From Rasiella rasia (GTDB lineage: Bacteria > Bacteroidota > Bacteroidia > Flavobacteriales > Flavobacteriaceae): DNA of 64,000 nucleotides. A program made the translations under genes and the position numbers. Positions 1 to 8,600 of the stretch are shown here, piece by piece; position 1 is the stretch's first letter; each line of letters begins with the position of its first letter. Location: assembly GCF_011044175.1 (NCBI RefSeq), contig NZ_CP049057.1, positions 2,309,501 through 2,373,500 of the forward strand. The letters run 5' to 3'. Under the pieces are notes generated by a model. It saw only the letters and a list, made by a program, of their open reading frames with translations. It did no database searches and had not been told where the DNA came from.

Positions 1-1
1 A

Positions 2-1696
2 CTAACTACGGTAGAGTCTGCTATGCTAGTTGGGATGTTTAAAAACTCTTCGTTGTACAATCCCGTGAGAAACCCAGTAGGTGTTACAAATCGAAGAAAT
101 GTGGTGCTAGCACAAATGGCGAAATACGACTTTATCACAGAAAAAGTAAAAGATTCGTTGCAAGCACTGCCACTTGGGCTTAACTTTAAACCTCAAGATC
201 ATGATGAAGGAATAGCAACCTACTTTAGAGAATATGTGCGTGGTTATATGAAGCAATGGGCTAAAGAAAACCCAAAACCCGATGGCTCTCTTTACAATAT
301 AGATAGTGATGGCATGAAGGTGTTTGTAACTCTAGACTCTAAAATGCAAGAATATGCAGAGGAAGCAATGACAGCGCATATGATTAACCTTCAAAAAGAA
401 TTCGATTCTCAGAATGAAAAAAATAAAATAACGCCATTTAGAGATATTTCCGAAGAAGAAATAGAAGGCATTATGAACTCAGGTATGAGACGTTCAGACC
501 GTTGGCGCGAAATGGAGAAACAAGGAAAATCTGAAAAAGAAATACTAGCCAGTTTTAAAAAGAAAACCAAGATGCGCATCTTTACTTGGGCCAATAAAGA
601 TCGCTATATAGACACCATAATGACGCCAATGGATTCTCTGCGCTATTATAAATCTATTTTACGAGCTGGAATGATGTCTATGGATCCGCAGACAGGTGAA
701 GTAAAAGCCTGGGTAGGTGGAGCAGACTATAAAAACTTTAAGTACGATATGGTGCGAACAGGACAGCGGCAAATTGGTTCTACGTTTAAGCCCTTTGTGT
801 ATGCTACAGCCATAGACCAAATGCACATGTCGCCTTGCGATACATTGCCCAACACGCCTTACACCATTGAGGCAGGAAAATATGGTTTACTAAAACCTTG
901 GACTCCAAAAAACGCTGGAGGTGGCTACGGAGAAATGATGACATTAAAAAATGCGTTGGCTCAATCTGTAAATACCATTACAGCACGACTTATAGATAGA
1001 GTTGGTCCAAAACCAGTAATTGAATTGGTTGAGAAAATGGGAGTTGATATTTCAGACATTCCAGAAGCACCTTCTATTGCATTAGGGACACCAGATGTAA
1101 CCTTATATGAAATGGTTGGCGCTTACAGCACATTTGCTAATCAAGGGGTATATATTAAACCCAACCTTATAACGCGCATCGAAGACAAAAACGGAACGGT
1201 ATTGTATCAAAATGTACCTGAAACTAGAGATGTTATTAGTGCAGAAACTGCCTATGTTACACTAAGTTTAATGGAAGGGGTAACCCAATCAGGTTCGGGG
1301 TCGCGTCTTCGAGGTACTTGGAGAAGCTCTAGAATGTACAAGGAAGTTATTACTGGATATCCATACGATTTTAAAAACCCTATCGCCGGTAAAACGGGAA
1401 CTACACAAAACAACAGTGATGGTTGGTTTATGGGAATGGTACCCAATTTGGTTACCGGAGTTTGGGTAGGAGGAGAAGACCGCGCTACGCATTTTGGTAG
1501 CACCTCTTACGGACAAGGAGCCACCATGGCATTACCAATTTGGGCAATGTATATGAAGAGTTGTTATGCCGATGAAGATTTAGATGTCTCTGATGGGCGA
1601 TTTAAAAAACCGTCAAAAATTTCAATCGTTACAGATTGTAACGAATATAAAAACTCAAATAATGGGGATGAAATTCCAGATGAATTCGATTTTTAA
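2..1696 (+). CDS. Penicillin-binding protein 1A family, 3' part (5' end outside window)
   Basis: This is a class A penicillin-binding protein that polymerises and cross-links peptidoglycan at the outer face of the inner membrane. The reading frame is open from the window edge, and the first visible residues (TVESAMLVGMFKNSSLYNP) match the end of the GT51 transglycosylase domain, so most of that domain lies outside. The transpeptidase domain is complete: GSTFKPF contains the acylated serine (SxxK), SVN is the SxN motif, and GKTGTT is the KTG motif. The tail is short and acidic. The CoA-transferase genes start 17 bases downstream on the same strand, so they may share a transcript. Confidence in the family is high. 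An exact PBP1A/PBP2c subtype cannot be set without the missing N-terminus. Confidence 0.95.
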   Translation, partial: LTTVESAMLVGMFKNSSLYNPVRNPVGVTNRRNVVLAQMAKYDFITEKVKDSLQALPLGLNFKPQDHDEGIATYFREYVRGYMKQWAKENPKPDGSLYNIDSDGMKVFVTLDSKMQEYAEEAMTAHMINLQKEFDSQNEKNKITPFRDISEEEIEGIMNSGMRRSDRWREMEKQGKSEKEILASFKKKTKMRIFTWANKDRYIDTIMTPMDSLRYYKSILRAGMMSMDPQTGEVKAWVGGADYKNFKYDMVRTGQRQIGSTFKPFVYATAIDQMHMSPCDTLPNTPYTIEAGKYGLLKPWTPKNAGGGYGEMMTLKNALAQSVNTITARLIDRVGPKPVIELVEKMGVDISDIPEAPSIALGTPDVTLYEMVGAYSTFANQGVYIKPNLITRIEDKNGTVLYQNVPETRDVISAETAYVTLSLMEGVTQSGSGSRLRGTWRSSRMYKEVITGYPYDFKNPIAGKTGTTQNNSDGWFMGMVPNLVTGVWVGGEDRATHFGSTSYGQGATMALPIWAMYMKSCYADEDLDVSDGRFKKPSKISIVTDCNEYKNSNNGDEIPDEFDF

Positions 1697-1713
1697 CAGA
1701 TTAGTACATAGAT

Positions 1714-2415
1714 ATGATTAATAAAACAGTTGCCAATGTTGCTGAAGCATGTAAAGGAATAGCAGATGGCATGACCTTCATGCTAGGTGGTTTTGGCCTT
1801 AGCGGAATACCAGAAAATGCCATAGCCGAACTCGTACGACTGCATGTAAAAAATGTTACTTGTATTTCTAATAATGCAGGTGTAGACGATTTCGGATTGG
1901 GACAGCTACTTCAGAAAAAACAAATCAAGAAAATGATTTCGTCATATGTTGGCGAGAATGCAGAATTTGAGCGCCAAATGCTAAGTGGAGAGCTGGAAGT
2001 TGAGTTAATACCCCAAGGCACCCTGGCACAACGGGCTAGGGCTGCACAAAGTGGTATCCCAGCCTTTTACACTCCAGCGGGTTATGGTACTGAGGTTGCA
2101 GAGGGCAAAGAATCTAGAGAATTTAATGGGAAGATGCATATTTTAGAACATGCTTTTAAAGCAGACTTTGCTTTTGTGAAAGCTTGGAAAGGAGACGCCG
2201 CCGGAAACCTAATATTTAAAGGTACTGCTAGAAATTTTAATCCAAACATGTGTGGCGCTGCAAATATAACGGTGGCTGAGGTAGAAGAATTACTTCCTGT
2301 TGGGAGCTTAGACCCCAATGAGGTACACATCCCTGGGATTTTTGTACAGCGTATATTTCAAGGCGAGAAGTATGAAAAGAGAATAGAACAACGAACCGTA
2401 AGACCAAGAAACTAA
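1714..2415 (+). CDS. scoA: 3-oxoacid CoA-transferase subunit A
   Basis: This is the alpha subunit (233 aa) of a succinyl-CoA:3-ketoacid (acetoacetate) CoA-transferase, a cytoplasmic enzyme that moves CoA from succinyl-CoA to acetoacetate. The glycine-rich start ([15 protein letters not shown]), the [12 protein letters not shown] stretch and the GTEVAEGKE segment are typical of family I CoA-transferase A subunits, and the length is usual. The stop codon overlaps the start codon of the B subunit by one base (TAATG), which fits translational coupling of a heterodimer. It lies directly behind the penicillin-binding protein gene. An AtoD-type butyrate/acetoacetate transferase is the main alternative, as the substrate cannot be fixed from sequence alone. 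Confidence 0.92.
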   Translation: MINKTVANVAEACKGIADGMTFMLGGFGLSGIPENAIAELVRLHVKNVTCISNNAGVDDFGLGQLLQKKQIKKMISSYVGENAEFERQMLSGELEVELIPQGTLAQRARAAQSGIPAFYTPAGYGTEVAEGKESREFNGKMHILEHAFKADFAFVKAWKGDAAGNLIFKGTARNFNPNMCGAANITVAEVEELLPVGSLDPNEVHIPGIFVQRIFQGEKYEKRIEQRTVRPRN

Positions 2416-3068
2416 TGTTAAGTAAAGAACAAATTGCACAGCGCATTGCGCAAGAAGTACAAAGTGGATTCTATGTAAACTTAGGTATTGGGATACCTAC
2501 GCTAGTAGCTAATTTTGTACGAGACGATATTGAAGTCGAGTTTCAAAGTGAAAATGGTATTTTAGGAATGGGACCATTTCCTTTTGAAGGAGAAGAAGAT
2601 CCAGACCTTATTAATGCGGGAAAACAAACAATCACCGCCTTGCCAGGTGCTTCGTTTTTTGATTCGGCAATGAGCTTCTCTATGATTCGAGGTCAACACG
2701 TAGACCTTACTATTCTAGGAGCAATGGAAGTTGCTCAAAATGGAGATATTGCTAACTGGAAGATTCCTGGAAAAATGGTAAAAGGAATGGGAGGTGCAAT
2801 GGACTTAGTAGCCTCTGCCGAAAATATAATTGTGGCAATGATGCATACCAATCGTGCCGGCGCGTCTAAATTGCTAAAAGAATGTTCACTCCCACTTACA
2901 GGTGTAAATTGTGTAAAGAAAATAGTAACCAACTTAGCCGTTATTGAAATAAAAGATGGATCGTTTCATCTGTTAGAAAGAGCACCTGGAGTGTCTGTTG
3001 AAGAAATACAGCAAGCAACAGAAGGAAATTTAATAGTGCCAAATTCAGTTCCTGAGATGCAAATTTAA
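2415..3068 (+). CDS. scoB: 3-oxoacid CoA-transferase subunit B
   Basis: This is the beta subunit (217 aa) and carries the catalytic glutamate that forms the enzyme-CoA thioester: the family motif SENG appears in EFQSENGILGMGP. The GKMVKGMGGAMDLV segment is also characteristic. It overlaps the A subunit gene by one base and is followed by a perfect hairpin with a T-run, so it is the last gene of this transcript. With ScoA it should work in ketone body or branched-chain/fatty acid breakdown in the cytoplasm. Identity as a family I CoA-transferase B subunit is near certain; the acyl specificity is inferred. Confidence 0.93.
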   Translation: MLSKEQIAQRIAQEVQSGFYVNLGIGIPTLVANFVRDDIEVEFQSENGILGMGPFPFEGEEDPDLINAGKQTITALPGASFFDSAMSFSMIRGQHVDLTILGAMEVAQNGDIANWKIPGKMVKGMGGAMDLVASAENIIVAMMHTNRAGASKLLKECSLPLTGVNCVKKIVTNLAVIEIKDGSFHLLERAPGVSVEEIQQATEGNLIVPNSVPEMQI

Positions 3069-3095
3069 TTGAAACTTCAAGAAATATAGAATATA

Positions 3096-3122
3096 AACCT
3101 CATCTCAAGATGAGGTTTTTTT
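3096..3122 (+). terminator. Rho-independent terminator after scoAB
   Basis: AACCTCATCT and AGATGAGGTT pair perfectly around a two-base centre (realistically a shorter stem with a small loop) and run into a block of seven T residues. It sits 28 bases after the scoB stop codon. Confidence 0.9.
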
Positions 3123-3174
3123 GCGCCTAAACGTAGGAAAATACTTAATTGTATGTGTCATAAGTTAAAAAATA

Positions 3175-3209
3175 GTGCATTTCATCGATTTAAAATGTCT
3201 TTAATCGTT
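3175..3209. promoter_or_regulatory. Candidate operator: motif shared with the CAP-gene upstream region
   Basis: TGCATTTCATCGAT at 3176-3189 is the exact reverse complement of ATCGATGAAATGCA found at 60324-60337, where the core is directly repeated. A second, imperfect copy (10 of 14 matching) starts 20 bases further on, at 3196. The site lies about 80 bases before the small ORF at 3269. That a DNA-binding protein recognises it is inference. Confidence 0.35.
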
Positions 3210-3268
3210 TATTCTGAAATTTCCACGCATATTAGCAGTCCCAAAAATTAACCGACTAAAACCTACTT

Positions 3269-3358
3269 ATGTTATCTATTGTTAAGAGTGTTAAACGTAC
3301 GTTTCATTTAATTAAGAGTGTAATGTATGTTGCTAAAAAAGTTTTTTTGTTGATGTAA
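3269..3358 (+). CDS. Small basic peptide ORF (29 aa), function unknown
   Basis: A 29-codon ORF beginning MLSIVKSVKRTFHLIKSV lies in the gap between scoB and the ABC gene. The predicted peptide is strongly basic (about seven Lys/Arg/His against no acidic residue) and alternates with hydrophobic residues, giving an amphipathic, membrane-binding look. It is followed by two small hairpins (3362-3379 and 3403-3419) and then by a strong plus-strand terminator at 3427-3466, and it is insulated from scoB by another terminator, so an independent transcript is likely. I do not recognise it. A small regulatory RNA with a chance ORF is the alternative. No clear TAnnTTTG element was found upstream. Confidence 0.4.
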   Translation: MLSIVKSVKRTFHLIKSVMYVAKKVFLLM

Positions 3359-3426
3359 TTTCTACCTACCTACAGGTAGTTATTTCAGAGTTTATTACCC
3401 CCGAATCTATCATAGATTCAAATAGT

Positions 3427-3466
3427 AAATCCCGTTCTTTGTGAGGTTAGAACGGGATTTTTTTAT
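3427..3466 (+). terminator. Strong rho-independent terminator behind the small ORF
   Basis: AAATCCCGTTCT (3427-3438) and AGAACGGGATTT (3449-3460) form a perfect 12-base stem with a 10-base loop, followed by a T-run on the plus strand. Its orientation does not fit the leftward ABC gene at 3545, so it should end a rightward transcript starting in the 3123-3426 gap. Confidence 0.88.
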
Positions 3467-3544
3467 GGTTTTTATATAGAAAATATTAATTCAGCTATCG
3501 TTTATATAGTCGTACTTTGATGAAACACGCGATTTCATGCGTAA
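3467..3544. other. Rest of the scoB-ABC gap
   Basis: The gap between scoB and the ABC gene (3069-3544) holds the two terminators, the 14-base motif and the small ORF listed above. The remaining stretch is AT-rich. A small inverted repeat, GATGAAA / TTTCATG around 3518-3539, could end the leftward ABC transcript but has no T-run. Confidence 0.4.
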
Positions 3545-5233
3545 TTAGATTCCTTTTGGGATTGCATCTATAAGCTTTTTGGTGTATGCTTTTGTAGGAT
3601 TGGCATAAATTTCATCGGCATCACCCAGCTCTTCTATTTTTCCTTGATTCATCACTAAAAGTTGATCTGCCATAAATTTCACCACAGCCAAATCGTGAGA
3701 AATAAATATATAGGTAAACCCAAAAGCATCTTTTAGCTCATTAAGCAAATTGAGTACTTGCGCCTGCACCGAAATATCTAGCGCCGAAACACTCTCGTCG
3801 CAAATTACTAATTTAGGCTCCATGGCAATGGTACGAGCAATACCCACACGCTGTCTTTGTCCGCCAGAAAGTTCGTGCGGATAACGAGAAAAATACGTCT
3901 CATCTAGTCCGACCTTTGTTAATAACGCTAAAACACGTTGTTTCCTTTTTTTGGGAGATGATTCAATATTGTGAACCTCCATTGGTTCCATGAGCGCCTC
4001 ACCAATTAAGATACGCGGATTTAAAGACGAATACGGGTCTTGAAAAATAAGCTGAATTTCCTTTCTCAAATGCCTAACATCTTTCTTAGAAAGCGATGTA
4101 AGGTCTTTACCTCGGTAATAAATGCTTCCCTTGGTTGCTCTTTCAAGTTGAAGAATTGTTTTTCCGAGCGTAGATTTTCCGCAACCAGATTCACCTACCA
4201 ATCCTAAAGTCTCTCCTGGAAAAACAGAAAAAGAAACTTGATTTACTGCTTTTACGGTTCGTTTTTTCTGAAATATACCGGCATTGCTATAATATTCCTT
4301 AGACACATTTTTTACCGTGAGTAGAGGCTCTTTTGTATAGAGGTTTTTATGCTTTAGCGCACGCTGCTGAGGGGTTACTTCTTTTGCTACAAAAGATTTA
4401 TCTGCTAGAGAAGCAATGGTTGGGAGTGTTTCCAAACGTGTACGTAAAGAAGGTCGTGAGTTGAGAAGCGCTTTGGTGTATTGTGCCTTAGGCTGTTTAA
4501 ATATTTGATAGACACTACCCGTTTCAACAATTGAACCTTTATACATAACAACAACACGGTCGGCAATTTCAGAAACTAAGCTTAAATCGTGAGAGATAAA
4601 AATCATACTCATGCCGGTATCTTTTTGAAGCTCTTTCAGCAGCTCTAAAATTTCTTTTTGTACAGTTACATCTAAAGCTGTTGTGGGTTCGTCTGCAATT
4701 AATAATTTCGGTTTGCAAGCAATTGCCATGGCAATCATTACACGTTGCATTTGCCCCCCGCTAATTTGATGCGGATAACTATTGTAAATTTCATTGGGTC
4801 TTGGCAACTTAACTTTTTCGAATAATTGAAGTGTTTCTTTTTTTACTTCGGAAGTAGATAAGGTAGTGTGTTGTTTTAAAATTTCAGCAACCTGAAATCC
4901 GCATTGTAACGATGGATTTAAAGCACTCATAGGTTCCTGAAAAATCATAGAAATAGCATTGCCACGAAGTTTCTGAAACTCTTTTTCTTTTATAGTTAAC
5001 AGGTTTTCACCTTGAAAAATGATGTTGCCAGAGAGGTTAGAAGTTTTCTTCGGAAGTAGTCCCATTACAGCCAAGGAGGTAACCGATTTTCCCGACCCAG
5101 ATTCACCAACAATGCCAACAATTTCATTGCTTAAAATCTCCAGCGAGATTTCGTGAACGACTTCAGTTTTTTTCTTCTTATTTCCGAAGGAAATAGAAAG
5201 ATTTTGAATTTCTAGCAACTTTTCTTGAGACAT
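3545..5233 (-). CDS. ABC transporter ATP-binding protein with two fused ATPase domains (oligopeptide/YejF type)
   Basis: This cytoplasmic ATPase (562 aa) joins two nucleotide-binding domains of the peptide/nickel importer class, equivalent to DppD plus DppF or to YejF/GsiA. Domain 1 (about residues 5-260) has Walker A GESGSGKS, signature ISGGQMQRV and Walker B DEPTTALD. Domain 2 (about 300-560) has GESGCGKS, LSGGQRQRVGIART and DESVSALD. Both end with ISHD switch histidines. A TTG nine bases upstream is possible, but the ATG at 5233 is the natural start. No permease or binding-protein gene is adjacent, so its membrane partners must be encoded elsewhere. The substrate is unknown. Confidence 0.93.
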   Translation of the reverse strand: MSQEKLLEIQNLSISFGNKKKKTEVVHEISLEILSNEIVGIVGESGSGKSVTSLAVMGLLPKKTSNLSGNIIFQGENLLTIKEKEFQKLRGNAISMIFQEPMSALNPSLQCGFQVAEILKQHTTLSTSEVKKETLQLFEKVKLPRPNEIYNSYPHQISGGQMQRVMIAMAIACKPKLLIADEPTTALDVTVQKEILELLKELQKDTGMSMIFISHDLSLVSEIADRVVVMYKGSIVETGSVYQIFKQPKAQYTKALLNSRPSLRTRLETLPTIASLADKSFVAKEVTPQQRALKHKNLYTKEPLLTVKNVSKEYYSNAGIFQKKRTVKAVNQVSFSVFPGETLGLVGESGCGKSTLGKTILQLERATKGSIYYRGKDLTSLSKKDVRHLRKEIQLIFQDPYSSLNPRILIGEALMEPMEVHNIESSPKKRKQRVLALLTKVGLDETYFSRYPHELSGGQRQRVGIARTIAMEPKLVICDESVSALDISVQAQVLNLLNELKDAFGFTYIFISHDLAVVKFMADQLLVMNQGKIEELGDADEIYANPTKAYTKKLIDAIPKGI

Positions 5234-5661
5234 ATAATCCAAAGATACAATTTTAAAATAGGGTGCTAAATCTGTATAACCCTACTAAATCCGTAGGAAT
5301 TTAGATGTAAGAAAGAGATTGTTAATAAAAACATAATGCGTTTCGTCGAATATAATTTTGTAATTCGTAAAAAATGGTTTTATTTGATGCTCTTAATGCA
5401 AAAAATTAGCAATTTAATTGCCAATTTATTAAGAATAGGGTGTGATTAGCTTCTATATTTAAATTATTGGTAGTAAGCTATTTATCCTTTTTTGAACGTA
5501 TTTACGCACATTAAACCTCCAATCTATGAATCCACATTACTTCTTTTAGGTACTTTCTTGCCTTCTATTGAGAGAAATGAACGTAACCATATCAACAACA
5601 TGAGATACGGCAGACCTCCCCTTAAAAACAAACTTTACTAATTCAATTTAATTATCAGAAA
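5234..5661. other. Divergent gap between ABC gene and protease gene
   Basis: This 428-base AT-rich region contains the starts of two divergent transcripts. A small nested inverted repeat lies at 5281-5303 (CCTAC/GTAGG and CTAAAT/ATTTAG). A perfect -7 type element TAATTTTG is at 5353-5360, but it is about 300 bases before the protease start and lacks a convincing -33 box. I see no RNA gene and no ORF longer than 13 codons next to the protease. Confidence 0.4.
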
Positions 5662-8600
5662 ATGAAAAAATTTTATCTTTTCGCAGTACTGCTTGGCCTT
5701 CTTGGCTCCAGTACATTTGCACAGACTTCAGTAGAAAGTGTGGTGCAAAATTATTTCAACATTTTAAAAGGTGAATCTCACTTCTCGGAAGCAGATTTAG
5801 CTCAATTTAAAATTACAGATATTGTTCCATCGCTAAACCAAAACATTACACATGTATATGTACAGCAGATGGTGAATAATGTGCCTATTCAATACGCTTC
5901 GTATAAGCTTACCATTAATAATGGCACAGTAACTTACATGGTAGATCAATTTATTACCAACACAGAAACCAAATTGGCTACCACAAGTGCTGCAATTTCG
6001 GCTCAAGAAGCAGTGATGAAAACAGTGCAAAACCACAATCTTATTCGTCCAACCTTAATAGGTAGCCGAAATGCCGAAGGAGTCTACGTTTTTGAAGATT
6101 CTCGTGCAGCGGGAGCTCCAATTAAAGTCAGAGAAATGTACCAACTTCACAATAATACATTACGCTTGGTATGGAACGTGAGTTTTTACCAACACGATGG
6201 ACAACACTGGTGGAATGAAAACATAGACGCTACGAATGGGCAAGTACTCCGTACAGAAGACTGGGTGATTACTTGCAATTGGGGTGATACACACGAAACA
6301 CATAATCACGACGGAGATTCAATGCTTCTTGAAGAATTACCAACGGTTGAAGGACCTGCTAACTTTCTTGCAGGTGAAAGTTACAATGTATACGCTATGC
6401 CAAAAGAAAGTCCTTTAGATGGAGGTCGCACGGTGGTTAACGATCCACAAGACTTGAATGCATCGCCATATGGCTGGCATGACACCAATGGTGCAAATGG
6501 CGCAGAATATACCATAACACGTGGTAATAACTGCTGGGCAATGGAAGACGCCAACGGAAACAACGGAACTGGATATTCTCCTAATGGAAATGCAGGTCTA
6601 GACTTTAACTTTCCAATTAATTTTAACAATCAGCCAAGCACGTATCGTGACGCGGCAATTACAAATTTGTTTTACTGGAATAACATCATGCACGATGTAT
6701 ACTACCAATATGGTTTTAATGAAGCCTCAGGTAACTTTCAAGAAAATAACTATGGAAATGGTGGTCTTGGAAGTGATAGTGTAATCGCAGATGCCCAAGA
6801 TGGAAGCGGTACCAATAACGCAAACTTCGGAACGCCACCAGATGGTTCAAACCCAAGAATGCAAATGTTCTTATGGACAACCACCAACCCACAAACAGAC
6901 GGGGATTTTGATAACGGAATTATCGCTCACGAATATGGACATGGTATCTCTACACGTTTGGTTGGAGGTCCTGGAACAAACGCACTAGGCGGTTCTGAGC
7001 AAATGGGAGAAGGATGGAGTGACTTTTTTGGTCTTATGTTAACAATGAAGACTGGAGATAGCGGAGGTGATGCGAGAGGTATCGGAAACTTCGCACTAGG
7101 TGAAAACTCTAACGGTGGTGGAATTAGACCAACTCCGTATTCTACTAATACTTCTATTAATGGAACTACCTACGCAGACATAAACAGCCTTGCAGTACCA
7201 CATGGTGTTGGATACGCATGGGCTACAATTCTGTGGGATATGAACTGGGCATTAATCGCTCAAGAAGGTTTCGATACCGATTTCTATAATGGAACAGGTG
7301 GAAACAATATCGCAATGGCACTGGTTATTGAAGGATTGAAAAACACAGCCAACAATCCAGGGTTTGTCTCAGGACGAGATGGGATTTTACAAGCAGATCA
7401 AGATTTATATGGAGGTCAGTATAACTGTCTAATCTGGGATGTTTTTGCAGCAAGAGGTGTTGGGCTTAATGCCAATGAAAACACCAATGGTGGTACCAAT
7501 ACAAACACAGACCAAACTACATCTTTTGTAAGCGGTTGTCAAGGGCCTCCTACACCAGAAGCATGCTCTGGTACGGTATCTAGTTACCCAGATAGTGAAA
7601 GTTTTGAATCTAACTTTGGAGATTGGTCACAGTCTACTCAAGACGATTTAGATTGGACAAGAGATTCTGCTGGAACTCCATCAAGTAATACGGGTCCTGC
7701 CAGTGGAGCAGATGGAAGCTTTTATGTATATGTTGAGGCATCTTCTCCTAACTACCCCAACAAAAGAGCAATTTTGTACTCTCCTTGTTATGATTTAAGT
7801 GGGCAAAATGATGCAACCTTTAACTTTAGCTACCATATGTATGGTGCTGCAGACATGGGAAGCATAGACCTTGAAGTTAGTACAGATGATGGTACTTCGT
7901 GGACCTCAATCTGGAACCAAACAGGAAACAAAGGAAACCAATGGAATGCAGAGAGTATAGACCTAGGTAGTTACGCTGGAGAAAACAATTTCCGTATGCG
8001 TTTTAACCGTGTTACAGGAAGCACATGGCAGGCAGATATTGCATTAGACGCGTTTGAAATGGAAGGCGGTTCAGTTGCAGATACGCAGGCACCAACAATT
8101 CCAACCAACCTAGCAGTATCTAATATTGCAGATACATCGGTAACATTAAACTGGAACGCATCTAACGATAATGTTGGAGTAACAGGTTACGAAGTATTTT
8201 TAGATGGCAGTAGCATTGGAACTGTTGCTTCAAACACGGCAAACGTAACCGGCTTAGTTGCTGGAACAACCTATAGTTTCCAAGTGCGTGCTTTCGATGC
8301 AGCAGGAAATAATTCTGCACTTAGTAATTCAGTAAACGCAACTACTACAGGTGGTGGCGGAGGCGGTGGTTGCACCAATGGTGTTGCTACGGGTTATTCT
8401 GAAAGTTTCGAGAGCTCAATAGGGGCTTGGACACAAAGTACTGCAGACGATATTAACTGGACACGAGATGCTTCAGGAACTCCTTCAAGTAATACAGGAC
8501 CAAGCAGTGGTTCGCCAGGTTCTTTCTATATGTATGTAGAAGCTTCTGGAAGCGGAACAGGATACCCTAACAAACGTGCTATTTTGAATTCTCCATGTAT

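Noticed and set aside
5600-5641. 13-codon ORF just before the protease (MRYGRPPLKNKLY)
   Set aside because: Too short, with no supporting conservation or attenuation structure; ORFs of this size are expected by chance.
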